Numbered from the stretch's first letter, positions 18,871-32,717 are shown. The stretch: DNA of 39,507 nt from Prochlorococcus sp. AG-311-J23 (GCA_003284375.1 QBVL01000015.1:1-39507), one strand, 5' to 3'. A program made the numbers and translations. The notes: generated from the letters alone by a model not told the origin.

Positions 18871-19353
18871 ATGTCAACTCTTAAGAAACCTGATTTAACC
18901 GATACAAAATTAAGAGCAAAACTTGCTAAAGGAATGGGGCATAATTATTACGGAGAACCAGCATGGCCTAATGACTTATTGTATATTTTTCCGGTGGTTA
19001 TTCTCGGGACAATTGCATGTGTTGTCGGTTTAGCTGTTTTAGATCCTGCATTCCTTGGAGACAAAGCAAATCCCTTTGCTACTCCATTAGAAATTCTTCC
19101 TGAATGGTATTTATATCCTGTTTTTCAAATATTAAGAGTTGTACCTAATAAGTTACTCGGTATTGCTCTGCAGACTTTGATACCTCTGGGTTTAATGATT
19201 CTTCCTTTTATCGAAAACATAAATAAATTTGCTAATCCTTTTAGAAGGCCAGTTGCAATGTCATTATTTTTATTTGGAACTGTGTTGACAATGTATTTAG
19301 GGATAGGAGCATGCTTGCCAATTGATAAATCTCTGACTTTAGGTTTGTTTTAG
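18871..19353 (+). CDS. petD: Cytochrome b6f complex subunit IV
   Basis: This 160-residue protein has three membrane helices and the quinol-oxidation-site motif PEWY (in [14 protein letters not shown] near residue 78). It completes the cytochrome b-like core together with PetB in the thylakoid membrane. The length matches the family exactly. It is cotranscribed with petB. The convergent invertase gene ends 5 bases after its stop, so the two transcripts likely overlap. Confidence 0.97.
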   Translation: MSTLKKPDLTDTKLRAKLAKGMGHNYYGEPAWPNDLLYIFPVVILGTIACVVGLAVLDPAFLGDKANPFATPLEILPEWYLYPVFQILRVVPNKLLGIALQTLIPLGLMILPFIENINKFANPFRRPVAMSLFLFGTVLTMYLGIGACLPIDKSLTLGLF

Positions 19354-19358
19354 AGGCT

Positions 19359-20801
19359 TTACTCTAAGTTCAACATCGATACATCATCTGGCTTAGCTCT
19401 TAGCAAATGATGCATTAATAAAAATCCAACAATTGTCCAAGTCTGATAAGTCCTAGATTGTTGTCCTACCCAGGTGCCAGTTGGCCCATCGAAATATTCT
19501 GCCCATTTCTGTCTTGGGAGTTGATTCAATTGACTCCAATAACATTCTTCAATAAGAGCCCTCATTTGTCCCATGAGTAAAACGTCAGCTTTTGGATAAC
19601 GTTTTTCATGAAGCAAAATCGAAGCACCAAAAAACCATAAAAGACTAGGCCAATGACCACCATTGTGATAGCTCCATGGCCAATTTTTTGGGTCTGAACC
19701 TGTTTTGTTTTGCCACTCTTCTATATCCATAGGCGGATGACATATCCTCATTGGCATTTGTGCCATGAGGTGTTTACGGTTATGAAGAACCAGACGAAAT
19801 AATGCTCTCTGTTGAGGTGCTGTCAATACTCCAAACATGCATGCTAATGAATTCCCCAAGCTATAAAATCGAAAATCTGGCCTACCAGTCCTTATATTTC
19901 CAATGAGGTATCCACCTCTATTCTCAAGCCAATCCTGAAGCCATGAAGGGACTACTTGGGGTTGGACATTGAATTCATTTTGATGTTGATCTTCACCGTA
20001 TTGCTCTGTAGGCCTTCTTCTGAGAACTTGCATCGTTTTGCTTGTGACCCAGTAGTGTTTTAAAAGAAATTGTCGAAGATCATGCACCCACTGACGAGTT
20101 AAAACAAGCCTCTGATCGAGCAATCGACTTTTTTGATGTTTTCTGCTTAGTTCCATTAGTTGAATGCAGCTTTTTAAACATGCATGCAATAAAACCTCTA
20201 CCTCAAGAGGAGCTCCCCAAACATCCATGGGTCGATCGATCATAAATGAACAATCTGGTACGAATAAAACCGGATTTCCCTCAAAAGTTGGATGTAAAAC
20301 TAAATCAAGAAGAAGTTGCACACCTCTTTGCACCTGTTGACTCGTCCCAAAACTTTGATCACCACTTTTTTTCACATAAAGCCAACAGAGTACTGGCCAC
20401 CATAAGCTTGCATCAGCAGAAGTAATTCTTCCAATAGATCTCTGACCATAATCAGCTATTAGTTTTCCTTTTTCTTCAACAAAACTTGTTGGAAAAACCC
20501 CTCGAGTTTGATAAGTGGTGCTTTGCAAATCAAGACTTACTGTCAAGAATTTTTTGACTATGTCATATCTTTTTTGAGTTAAGAGATAGATCATTACAGG
20601 AACGTTGTCCCTTAAAAAGATTTCTCCGTAATTGAGAGCATCATTTTTTGTTGGATGCTCTAAGGCCGCGACACTTCCTGCAATATCTCCAGAAATTTCA
20701 ATTAGAGTTTTTTCAAAATGTTCCTTAGCTCTTGCAACAACTTTGTCTTCATTCGAGTTGGGGCGGACCCTTTGATGCTGTTGGCTAAAACGTGCGGGCA
20801 T
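19359..20801 (-). CDS. Glycoside hydrolase family 100 (alkaline/neutral invertase-like)
   Basis: This 480-residue protein matches plant and cyanobacterial cytosolic invertases, which cleave sucrose into glucose and fructose. Visible family motifs are NYGEIFLRDNVPVM near residue 58, MDVWGAPLEVEVLLHACL near 191 (with the catalytic-type aspartate), NWPWSYHNGGHWPSLLWF near 370, and EECYWSQ followed by AEYFDGPTGTWVGQQSRTYQTW at the end (the latter in two parts). It has no signal peptide. It sits convergent to petD and divergent from the rRNA operon. Sucrose is a minor compatible solute in these organisms, so turnover of sucrose is the likely role. Confidence 0.88.
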   Translation of the reverse strand: MPARFSQQHQRVRPNSNEDKVVARAKEHFEKTLIEISGDIAGSVAALEHPTKNDALNYGEIFLRDNVPVMIYLLTQKRYDIVKKFLTVSLDLQSTTYQTRGVFPTSFVEEKGKLIADYGQRSIGRITSADASLWWPVLCWLYVKKSGDQSFGTSQQVQRGVQLLLDLVLHPTFEGNPVLFVPDCSFMIDRPMDVWGAPLEVEVLLHACLKSCIQLMELSRKHQKSRLLDQRLVLTRQWVHDLRQFLLKHYWVTSKTMQVLRRRPTEQYGEDQHQNEFNVQPQVVPSWLQDWLENRGGYLIGNIRTGRPDFRFYSLGNSLACMFGVLTAPQQRALFRLVLHNRKHLMAQMPMRICHPPMDIEEWQNKTGSDPKNWPWSYHNGGHWPSLLWFFGASILLHEKRYPKADVLLMGQMRALIEECYWSQLNQLPRQKWAEYFDGPTGTWVGQQSRTYQTWTIVGFLLMHHLLRAKPDDVSMLNLE

Positions 20802-21446
20802 TAAGATAATTTGTCGCCATCGCTAAAAGCTAGTTATGGCTTGCTCATTTAATATTGATAGTAAGAGGTAAAACATTTCATTTGCAACTTTGTTGCAAGT
20901 AAGTACTTCGAGGGTCTACAATATTCTTCTGCGCGAAAGTTAATCTGGAGCGCACTCAGTTAGCGAAAATTACGAAAGTTATTTTAGTTAAGTGGGAGTT
21001 TTACAACATTTGAAGACTAAACCCTTCTGTGCTGTAAGCTTAAAAACGGTCGCAAGATCGAAAATGTTCTTGGCTTTTTAAGTCAAAAACATCGCACCTA
21101 GACAACTTAAAAAGTTTAGGAACTGACGCTTTTATCGCGTCTGGTTCATTAGTGAATCGGATGTATTGCGATAAAGGTGTGAGGTCCCGTCAAAAAGAAA
21201 TTAGTTGCATGATTTTGTCACTATTTCTAATTGGAGTTTCACGGCTCTAGTTAGATATTTGTTTCAGAGTTAGAGCAACGACGGATCTGAGATCCGGGAA
21301 AGTCACGAAGATAAAACTAAGTGCACTCTTTAGAACCCTTATTAAAACTAAGGTGGCAACAATCACAATCAGTACGCCAGTGCTGTTATTAGTGGGAGAA
21401 GCAAATCAGACTGAGTAGAAATTATTTTTTACAACAGGGCCTGACT
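20802..21446 (+). promoter_or_regulatory. rRNA operon promoter and leader
   Basis: These 645 bases separate the divergent invertase gene from 16S rRNA and hold no gene. GC content rises toward the 16S gene, as expected for a transcribed pre-rRNA leader. I cannot fix the transcription start. Paired processing stems around 16S are expected but were not resolved by eye. Confidence 0.6.
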
Positions 21447-22931
<1,485 letters not shown>

Positions 22932-23097
22932 CAGGGAGACAATAAATTGATTGTGATGTCTAAGTTTTTTATTCTTAGGCCGCAATCCTGTCACCTTAAG
23001 GTCGATCGGTACCTCAGATTTTAGAATTATTTTTATAATTATTCTCTTATTTCAGTTCCTAAACTTGTCTAGGTCACACCCAACAAAGGTTTCTCCT

Positions 23098-23171
<74 letters not shown>

Positions 23172-23180
23172 TTCGTTGTT

Positions 23181-23253
23181 GGGGGTATAGCTCAGTTGGT
23201 AGAGCGCCTGCTTTGCAAGCAGGATGTCAGCGGTTCGAGTCCGCTTACCTCCA
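23181..23253 (+). tRNA. tRNA-Ala (TGC)
   Basis: This 73-base cloverleaf starts 10 bases after tRNA-Ile. The acceptor GGGGGTA pairs with TACCTCC, the anticodon loop TTTGCAA carries TGC, and the T arm has GTTCGAGTC. It is processed from the rRNA precursor. Confidence 0.97.
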
Positions 23254-23557
23254 CTGAAAACTATCCTGATAACTAATTCTGGAGAAAAATTTGTAGATGT
23301 GGCTTAGAATTGTCTATTGAAAAGAACCTAGCTTCTTATCATCTTTTAATAGTTGATAATATGCTGGGCTCCCATGAATTTATTTCATGAGAATTCAGTA
23401 GAACCTTGAAAACTGCATAGATTAGAAAGAATAAAGCATCTCATGGATGCATAATTCTGTTTTTATTATTTAGCCTTAAAACTAAATTATAAAACAAGAA
23501 TTCATGTTTAATTCTTGAGTAAAAGCCGAGCACAATTGATTTTTTGATTGTATTTAA
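23254..23557 (+). other. 16S-23S spacer, 3' half
   Basis: About 300 AT-rich bases separate tRNA-Ala and 23S rRNA. No gene is present. This is the transcribed internal spacer, which should hold antitermination and 23S processing signals, but I could not place them individually. Confidence 0.7.
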
Positions 23558-26433
<2,876 letters not shown>

Positions 26434-26519
26434 CTTGCTTTTATTCAAATTATTGCTTTATTCTTTCTGTTTATTTTTTAATAATTTCTATGCAGTCTTC
26501 AGGGTTCATAAGTAACACT

Positions 26520-26637
26520 ATCCTGGTGTTCATGGCGATGTGGAACCACTCCGATCCATCTCGAACTCGGTTGTGAAACGCATCAGCGGCGACGATATTT
26601 GGGGGGTTGCCCCCTGAGAAAATAGCTCGATGCCAGG
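26520..26637 (+). rRNA. rrf: 5S ribosomal RNA
   Basis: About 118 bases begin TCCTGGTGTTCATGGCG and end GATGCCAGG, with the complementary ends pairing, and carry the conserved CCGATCCATCTCGAACTCGG loop B/C region. It lies about 90 bases after 23S and is followed by a terminator. Confidence 0.96.
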
Positions 26638-26648
26638 TAAAAATCTTT

Positions 26649-26676
26649 AAAAAGGGTCTCTAAAGACCCTTTTTTA
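26649..26676. terminator. Bidirectional terminator between 5S and mutM
   Basis: AAAAAGGGTCT pairs with AGACCCTTTTT around a 4-base loop, with A-runs and T-runs on opposite sides. It ends the rightward rRNA transcript and lies 8 bases beyond the stop of leftward mutM, so it can serve both. Confidence 0.88.
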
Positions 26677-26684
26677 GTCCCAAA

Positions 26685-27533
26685 TTATATCTGGCAATTA
26701 GGACACCAGTGTGTGCTTCTTCCACAGATTTTTTCTCGCAATATCTTTACTCCACATTTTTTACAACTTTTGCCACTTCTTCTATACACCCAAGCTTGCC
26801 CTCCATAATTTCCATTTACTCCCTCTAAATTTCTAAAGTCACTAAAAGTTGTGCCTCCCTCACCAATACTTATATTTAATATTTTTACCAGACTATTGCA
26901 AAGCCTTTTTAATTCATCACTTTTTAATTTTCTACTTTCTGTTTTTGGATTAATCCCTGCATCAAATAATGTTTCATCTGCATATATATTTCCAACCCCA
27001 GCAACAGTTTCTTGATCTAATAAAGCAGATTTAATTGAGCGAGTTTTTTTCTTCAAATATTCTTCTAAATAATTACTATTAAACTCATCACTAAATGGTT
27101 CTGGGCCTAATCTTTTAATTCCAGAAACTACTTCTGGAACTGATTTTGTCGAGGGCACGTACCAAATTTGTCCGAAATTTCTAATGTCTATAAAACGGAG
27201 TTCTCCTCCTCTCTCTTCGAAAAATCTCACTCTCGTATGGCTGCATGGTAAAACTTCTTTCTCAAGTAATTTAAATTGGCCTGTCATTCTTAAGTGAACA
27301 ACTATAAAACCTTTGTTAACTTTTTCTTTTGTAAGCAGTGATCCTATTAAATATTTGCCTCTTCTTCCCCAATTACCGAAATAGCTATCTTTAACATTAT
27401 TTATGAAGCTTTTAGATCCACCATTACTTGCTATTGAGCGTTCTTTTAATACTTCTATTCTCTCAATATAAAAATCATCTAGACGTTTCTCAAGTCCTTT
27501 TCTAACTGTCTCAACTTCAGGTAATTCTGGCAA
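26685..27533 (-). CDS. mutM: Formamidopyrimidine-DNA glycosylase
   Basis: This 282-residue DNA-repair enzyme removes oxidised purines such as 8-oxoguanine. The N-terminus is the catalytic PELPEVETVRKGL (proline as nucleophile after methionine removal). The helix-two-turn-helix lies near residue 170 (QETVAGVGNIYADETLF), and the zinc finger at the C-terminus has CKKCG and CPNC with the family arginine in GRSTHWC. Length is normal. It lies 14 bases downstream of psaE on the same strand. Confidence 0.96.
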   Translation of the reverse strand: MPELPEVETVRKGLEKRLDDFYIERIEVLKERSIASNGGSKSFINNVKDSYFGNWGRRGKYLIGSLLTKEKVNKGFIVVHLRMTGQFKLLEKEVLPCSHTRVRFFEERGGELRFIDIRNFGQIWYVPSTKSVPEVVSGIKRLGPEPFSDEFNSNYLEEYLKKKTRSIKSALLDQETVAGVGNIYADETLFDAGINPKTESRKLKSDELKRLCNSLVKILNISIGEGGTTFSDFRNLEGVNGNYGGQAWVYRRSGKSCKKCGVKILREKICGRSTHWCPNCQI

Positions 27534-27547
27534 AAGTATTAATACTG

Positions 27548-27766
27548 CTAAATTGTGGCAGCTTCTAATTCCTTCGCTGAAAATTGACTGGTATTGGCTC
27601 CACCATCAACACCGCTAAAAGCTTTGAAATCACATTTATCGAATTTCACCGTTACTGGGTATCTCATTGATGGAGATTTATCTATAGAGACTATTTCTCC
27701 AATTTGATTGAACCAGTATGATTCCTGACGCAAGATGCGAACCTTATCTTTTCTTGCAAAGCTCAT
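27548..27766 (-). CDS. psaE: Photosystem I subunit IV (PsaE)
   Basis: This 72-residue protein has the SH3-like beta-barrel sequence of PsaE, including KVRILRQESYWFNQIGEI and RYPVTVKFDKCDF. It is an extrinsic stromal-side subunit that helps ferredoxin docking and cyclic electron flow. Length matches the family. It is the first gene of a psaE-mutM pair, and its promoter should lie within the 200 bases before the divergent gene at 27968. Confidence 0.95.
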   Translation of the reverse strand: MSFARKDKVRILRQESYWFNQIGEIVSIDKSPSMRYPVTVKFDKCDFKAFSGVDGGANTSQFSAKELEAATI

Positions 27767-27967
27767 CTGAATTACCTATATGACTTTAATATATTTATTA
27801 TCTATCAGAACAGGATATATTTGCAGATGTGTCACAGACTGTCGCTGGTATCCCAAAAAATAAACCTTAAAAGAGTTTTTACTTAGAGATAAAAATAATC
27901 CATATTGATTTTTTGGTTATTTTTCAATTAGCTTTGAAATGTTAAACCTTTAAAGATTTTATTTTTT

Positions 27968-29017
27968 GTGATACCTCAGCCATCTTTAGACCCCTCTTCT
28001 CTTAGTTTTGATTTGCCTGATCCTGATCAAGATGACTTAAGTAATATTGATTTCATCAAAAAATTAGAGAATGCATGGTCAATATGTGAACAGTTTGATT
28101 TGCAAACTGAAATTTGGAGAGGAAGAATTTTACGTGTTGTAAGAGATAGAGAAAAGAAAGGTGGGGATGGCAGAGGTACAGGCTTTTTGCAGTGGCTCAG
28201 AGAGATGGAAATCAGTAAGAGCAAAGCCTATTCCCTTATTCAATTAGCTGATTCCTCAGATAATCTTGTAATCGAAGGAATCCTTGAAGAATCTAGCGTA
28301 AATAATTTTTCTAAAAGAGCTTTTATAGAAACAGCACAAGCTGAGCCTGAGATTCAACATATGATTTCTGAGGCTGCTAATGAGGGGAGGGACATAACAA
28401 GAAGACAAGTAAAAAGCTTAACGGATCAATTTATGGCCGCAACAAGCACTCTTTTGCCTGATGAAATTAGAGAAAAAACGCAATCAAATTTATTGCCAGC
28501 CAAGTTTGTGGCGCCATTAGTAAGAGAATTGTCCAAGTTGACGCCTATTCAGCAGGAAGAAATCTGCGAAACTTTAAGAGAAAATCCTGAAATAGATTCA
28601 GTAAAAGATATGACGAATACAGCTAAATGGATGGGCAAGTCTTTAGATGCTTCTTTAGCTTTAAGAGCTTTCCAAAATAAGAATTTAAATTTAGATAAAG
28701 CCACTCAAGAAGCTCTAAGGTTGGATTCCTTAGGATTGCTTTCAGAGGCTTTTGGACAAGCAAAAAATATAGAGAGTTCTATTTTGAAATTTCATTCTGC
28801 TTGGAAAAGATTAGAAGGCTTGCAAGAAAGACTGTGGGTCGAGTCTGGTAGTAGCACTCCATATTTAAGAGAGCTTTTAGACACCCTTCAAACCCTTACC
28901 GGCTCCACAATAAGAGTTTCTCTTGGAGAACTTTCAGGAGGAAAAAGGTTGAGATTACAGCTTGTTGAGGAAGACTCTGAAAGATTGGAACCACCACCTC
29001 TTGAAATAAATAAATAA
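27968..29017 (+). CDS. Conserved-looking protein of unknown function
   Basis: I do not recognise a family for this 349-residue soluble protein. It starts with GTG at 27968. The N-terminus is acidic. Residues about 72-100 (FLQWLREMEISKSKAYSLIQ) look like a helix-turn-helix region of the kind found in DNA-binding DUF3102/ParB-like proteins, followed by a second short helical motif (EGRDITRRQVKSLTDQF). The rest is mostly helical, with no cysteines suggesting metal binding beyond one. The C-terminal part (LDTLQTLTGSTIRVSLGELS) may form a small sheet. A DNA-binding role is inference only. It is divergent from psaE. Confidence 0.7.
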   Translation: MIPQPSLDPSSLSFDLPDPDQDDLSNIDFIKKLENAWSICEQFDLQTEIWRGRILRVVRDREKKGGDGRGTGFLQWLREMEISKSKAYSLIQLADSSDNLVIEGILEESSVNNFSKRAFIETAQAEPEIQHMISEAANEGRDITRRQVKSLTDQFMAATSTLLPDEIREKTQSNLLPAKFVAPLVRELSKLTPIQQEEICETLRENPEIDSVKDMTNTAKWMGKSLDASLALRAFQNKNLNLDKATQEALRLDSLGLLSEAFGQAKNIESSILKFHSAWKRLEGLQERLWVESGSSTPYLRELLDTLQTLTGSTIRVSLGELSGGKRLRLQLVEEDSERLEPPPLEINK

Positions 29018-29018
29018 T

Positions 29019-29876
29019 TTAAAAATTAAAATCCTGATCACAAAAATCATTAATTAATTTAAATTCAAAATCAGTTTCAGGGAAATACCAGCTTGTCCAG
29101 AGTGAATTATTTAATGTATTGTTTAAAACTCTCTTTTTGCAGCTAAGAGCTAAATAGAAAGCTTTATTCTTTTTTGTTTTTGATTGAGCCATATAGTTGC
29201 CATCAAAATATGTCCAATCTGACCAATTGATCATTAATGATCCATATCTGATCCATTTTGCAGGTTTATGTTTTCTTAATTTTAATTTGAAATTAGGTTT
29301 GATTTTTATAGGATTATTTAATTTATTTAAAGTCTTAACTTCTTCTATTGGGATTTTGTGTATGTATGCGATGGTTGAAAGATCTTCTGACTTAGACGTT
29401 TGATGATAAAAAACTTTTTTACTTGCTACTTTAATATTTTTTCTAATAATTACTTTCTTATATGTAGCTCCCTTTGGTATGAAGATAATCTGATTAAGCT
29501 TAAGAGAAGAATCATTTCCAAAATTATTCATGGAAATAATATCATTTAGACTTACGTTGTGATCTCTTGCAATCTTGTAAAGAGTATCTCCTTCTATAAC
29601 TTTATAAGTTGCTTTCTCATTATTATATTCACCAATGTCTTTGCTAGGTATAATTATAATTTCCCCTTCTAAAATTTTTGTCGCATTATTGAAATTATTC
29701 TTATACATTAATTCTTTTAAGGTTACTCCGTATTGCTTGGATATTTTGAAAAGTGTATCACCACTTTTTGCGATAATCTTTGTTTCTGCATTAACTTTTA
29801 AAGTAAATATTGATAAGAGTAAGGTAATGCTATTAACATAAAATAAACCGTTAAGCATTTTTATATTTTTAATCAT
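29019..29876 (-). CDS. Secreted LysM-repeat protein
   Basis: This 285-residue protein has a hydrophobic signal peptide (cleavage expected after VNA near residue 30) and two clear LysM modules. The first is about residues 33-76 (KSGDTLFKISKQYGVTLKEL), the second about 88-135 (VIEGDTLYKIARDHNVSLND). A weaker third follows around 160-205 (DLSTIAYIHKIPIEEVKTLN). LysM binds peptidoglycan, so it is probably periplasmic and wall-attached. The last 80 residues have no recognised domain and include three cysteines. Its stop is one base from the convergent gene ending at 29017. Confidence 0.82.
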   Translation of the reverse strand: MIKNIKMLNGLFYVNSITLLLSIFTLKVNAETKIIAKSGDTLFKISKQYGVTLKELMYKNNFNNATKILEGEIIIIPSKDIGEYNNEKATYKVIEGDTLYKIARDHNVSLNDIISMNNFGNDSSLKLNQIIFIPKGATYKKVIIRKNIKVASKKVFYHQTSKSEDLSTIAYIHKIPIEEVKTLNKLNNPIKIKPNFKLKLRKHKPAKWIRYGSLMINWSDWTYFDGNYMAQSKTKKNKAFYLALSCKKRVLNNTLNNSLWTSWYFPETDFEFKLINDFCDQDFNF

Positions 29877-29921
29877 CTCTAGCCTAAATTGATAATCTAC
29901 TTTATAGATATTAAGTTTACT

Positions 29922-31301
29922 TTAACCTATTAACTTATTAAGTAAAGACAAGTCTAATTTGTATGGAGGGTATCTGAAGTTTAGATCTAGCCAAAAAGGT
30001 CTTTTTAGGACTGATTTATAATGAGTAAAGTTATCAAAACCTGCTTTACCGTGGTATTTCCCCATGCCGCTTGTTCCTACACCTCCAAATGGCAGTTCAG
30101 GTATCCCTGCCTGTAGAACAACATCATTAAAACAAACACCTCCTGAAGAGGTCATTGATAGTACTTTCGCTTGTTCCTTCTCACCTCCTCCAAATAGATA
30201 TAAAGCAAGGGGTTTAGGTAATAACTTGAAATCTGAAATGGCTTGATCGAGATTTTTAATACTCAAAATAGGTAACAATGGGCCAAAAAGTTCTTCTCTC
30301 ATAAGAGGATCATTTCGATTCTCGATTTTGATCAGTGTAGGGCTAATTCTTTTCTCTTTTTCATTGCTATCTCCTCCATAGATTATCTGGTTATTCTCTT
30401 TAGCCTGATTTAGTAAATTATTAAGTCTATTAAATTGTTTTTCATTGATGATGCTTCCCAGATGTTTTGAATCTAAAGGCGCATTTCCGTAAAAATCATT
30501 AATCGAATTTATTAAATTAGAAATTAATGAATCAAAAAGTCTATGCTCAACCAGTAAATGATCAGGCGCTATACATGTTTGCCCAGCGTTTAAACTTTTC
30601 CCCCATATAACTCTCTTTGCAGTTACTTCTAGATTTGCACCATCTATAACAACAGCTGGGCTTTTACCTCCAAGTTCTAAAGTGACTGGAGTGAGATTTT
30701 TTGAGGCGGCTTCCATTACTTTTTTCCCTATATTTTCTCCACCTGTGAAAAAGACATGATCAAATTGTCGAGTCATTAAGTCAGCTGCAATATTTCCATC
30801 TCCTTCAAAAACTTGCGCGACCTCTGGAGGGAAATACTGCTCTATGAGTTTTTTTATCAGATTTGATACGTTAGGAGCATGTTCAGATGGTTTTAAAACG
30901 GCAGTGTTCCCAGCGGCTAAGGCTCCTACTAGTGGTTGAAGAGTAAGCGAAAAAGGATAATTCCATGGACCAATTATCAAAATGCAGCCCAATGGATCTG
31001 GCTGGACAAGTGCTTGAGCTGGTTTAAGAGAGACAGGTACGTTGATTTGCCTTGTCTTCATCCAATTCGACAAATTTTTCTGCGCCAGTTTTATTTCTTG
31101 TTTGACAGCAATAATCTCAAAGAACGCTTCTGTCGCTGGCTTACCTAAGTCTTGACTTAGAGCATTTAAGATTTCTTGCTGATGATTTTCTAATAAATTT
31201 GATAAAGAGTTAAGCTGAGCCCTTCTCCATTTCTCTTTTCTTGTTTTGCCAGATAAAACTAAATCTTGTAATTGATTAAGTACGAAATTTTCTAATGACA
31301 T
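29922..31301 (-). CDS. Aldehyde dehydrogenase, class 3 (ALDH3) type
   Basis: This 459-residue NAD(P)-dependent enzyme oxidises aldehydes to acids. Key features are the IIGPWNYPFSLTLQPLVGAL cofactor region near residue 108, the FTGGENIGKKV turn, the general-base glutamate in TLELGGKSP (about residue 209) and the catalytic cysteine in NAGQTCIAPD (about residue 243). Those spacings match class 3 enzymes, and the C-terminus continues with PPYKLDLSLLNKL. Cyanobacterial relatives act on fatty or apocarotenoid aldehydes; the substrate here is inferred only. A long hairpin lies about 50 bases upstream. Confidence 0.9.
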   Translation of the reverse strand: MSLENFVLNQLQDLVLSGKTRKEKWRRAQLNSLSNLLENHQQEILNALSQDLGKPATEAFFEIIAVKQEIKLAQKNLSNWMKTRQINVPVSLKPAQALVQPDPLGCILIIGPWNYPFSLTLQPLVGALAAGNTAVLKPSEHAPNVSNLIKKLIEQYFPPEVAQVFEGDGNIAADLMTRQFDHVFFTGGENIGKKVMEAASKNLTPVTLELGGKSPAVVIDGANLEVTAKRVIWGKSLNAGQTCIAPDHLLVEHRLFDSLISNLINSINDFYGNAPLDSKHLGSIINEKQFNRLNNLLNQAKENNQIIYGGDSNEKEKRISPTLIKIENRNDPLMREELFGPLLPILSIKNLDQAISDFKLLPKPLALYLFGGGEKEQAKVLSMTSSGGVCFNDVVLQAGIPELPFGGVGTSGMGKYHGKAGFDNFTHYKSVLKRPFWLDLNFRYPPYKLDLSLLNKLIG

Positions 31302-31350
31302 TGTTCACTACAATTTTTTAAACCCTTCTAACAAAATAAATCATGAGTTG

Positions 31351-31404
31351 AGGCTAAGGTCTAAGAAGATACTTCTATAAGCATTTTGACTTAGATCTTG
31401 GCTT
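31351..31404 (+). other. Long imperfect hairpin upstream of the aldehyde dehydrogenase
   Basis: Bases 31351-31365 (aggctaaggtctaag) can pair along all 15 positions with 31390-31404 (cttagatcttggctt) if three G-U pairs are allowed on the plus strand, with a loop of 24 bases. Because the G-U pairs become A-C mismatches on the minus strand, the structure favours a plus-strand RNA. No T-run follows, so it is not a simple terminator. It may be a 5' UTR element of the gene at 31578 or a small RNA. Confidence 0.55.
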
Positions 31405-31577
31405 CTATGTTTTGAGGAGCCGCAGTGCTTTTTTAAGGTTGATAAATCTAATAATAAAAACTTTCAAAGAGGGTAATCCCTATTATCAGTAAAATAAAAA
31501 AAAGAGCTTTGAGTATTATTTACGAGTTACTTTCTTTGAATGTCGAGCCTAAGATGTTAATCCCCTGAGGCGAAAGA

Positions 31578-31832
31578 TTGATTAATCATTTGTTAATTGT
31601 TTTTGTATTCTCTTTGGCTTTTATAGGTGTTGCCGAGGTCATGTACTGGTTATATAAAAAAGAATTTCTTAGAGCGAAAGCTAAATATCTAAGAGAATTA
31701 ATAGATCAGAAAAATGATTTGAGTAGTTTGAATGAACCTTTTTATGCATGTGTATATGATAAATGGAACACTGGAGAAATGCCGTTAGCAGAAGCTAATA
31801 CAATGTGTAGTCTAAAGTTTGAACATAATTAG
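31578..31832 (+). CDS. Small N-terminally anchored membrane protein
   Basis: I do not recognise this 84-residue protein. It has one hydrophobic helix at the N-terminus (LLIVFVFSLAFIGVAEVMYW) followed by a charged helix (KKEFLRAKAKYLRELIDQK) and a soluble end with two cysteines (YACVYDKW and TMCSLKF). The start is a TTG at 31578, which would make the helix begin right at the N-terminus; the first ATG is mid-helix and less likely. The gene is followed by a VTT-domain gene in the same direction after 79 bases. Confidence 0.6.
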   Translation: MINHLLIVFVFSLAFIGVAEVMYWLYKKEFLRAKAKYLRELIDQKNDLSSLNEPFYACVYDKWNTGEMPLAEANTMCSLKFEHN

Positions 31833-31911
31833 TTATTTTTATAGCGATTTTATTGTAATTACATTACTGTAAACTGAAGGTAGAAGTTGGGTTCTAATTG
31901 AAAAATATTTT

Positions 31912-32661
31912 ATGACTAATAAGTTTATCATTAGTAAGTATTTCGGTTGTTTAATAATAATTTTCTTTGTCATTATTTTAAGTATCACTCTTATTCACTT
32001 GGATGTTAATATTATTACTGATTTCTTTTATGATAGTGTTAGAAGCTTAAATAAGAATAATTTTTTTGGCTTAATATTAATATTCTTATTATTTGTTTTA
32101 AGATCAATTAGTATAATAATACCAGTTTTACCTGGAACAATATTTTCCGCTGCTGCCGGATTTCAGTTTGGCTTTACGCAGGGGTTATTCATTATATTTT
32201 TTGCAGATTTTTTCTCTTGTTCAATATCATTTTTACTGGCTAGAAAATTAGGAAGAAAATATATTACTAGATTACTTGGATCAAGACAAATGCGAAGAGT
32301 TGAAAGCATTAGTCAAGATTATCTAGAAAATAATTATTTCCTTATGACAGCTCTATTAATGTCAGGTTTCTTTGATTTTGTTTGCTATGCGATAGGACTG
32401 ACAAAAATAACATGGAAAAGGTTTATGCCTGCTTTGATTTTTAGCATAATAATCTCAGATTCACCTTTCGTTGCTAGTGGCCTTGCCGCAAGAAAAATCA
32501 AGGATATTGGTTTGAAAAACTTCTTGCAAAGAATATTAAGTGGAGAGTTAGATATGATTTCTGGAAATTATTTGTTTCTATTCATAACTTCTTTTTTAAT
32601 AATATTTATCTTGGCAATGATAAATATATATATACAAAAAAGATCGAATATTATTAAGTAA
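31912..32661 (+). CDS. VTT-domain (TVP38/TMEM64, SNARE-associated) membrane protein
   Basis: This is a 249-residue integral membrane protein with about six hydrophobic segments. The centre carries the VTT pattern: IIPVLPGTIFSAAAGFQFG near residue 70, then ADFFSCSISFLLARKLGR near 103 and a second half with YAIGLTKITWKRF. The family, related to DedA, has been linked to lipid scrambling in other organisms; here the function is inferred only. It reads MTNKFII from the ATG at 31912, with a purine-poor leader. It closes the rightward run begun at 31578. Confidence 0.8.
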   Translation: MTNKFIISKYFGCLIIIFFVIILSITLIHLDVNIITDFFYDSVRSLNKNNFFGLILIFLLFVLRSISIIIPVLPGTIFSAAAGFQFGFTQGLFIIFFADFFSCSISFLLARKLGRKYITRLLGSRQMRRVESISQDYLENNYFLMTALLMSGFFDFVCYAIGLTKITWKRFMPALIFSIIISDSPFVASGLAARKIKDIGLKNFLQRILSGELDMISGNYLFLFITSFLIIFILAMINIYIQKRSNIIK

Positions 32662-32674
32662 TTTATTTGGTAAT

Positions 32675-32698
32675 AAAAAAGCCCCTAAAGGGGGTTTG
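32675..32698 (-). terminator. Terminator after the DUF4278 gene
   Basis: On the minus strand AACCCCC pairs with the GGGGCTT arm around TTTA, and a T-run of six follows (32675-32680 on the plus strand). It lies about 20 bases after the stop of the 33-residue gene. Confidence 0.75.
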
Positions 32699-32717
32699 GT
32701 GGATGTAGTTATTGTTG

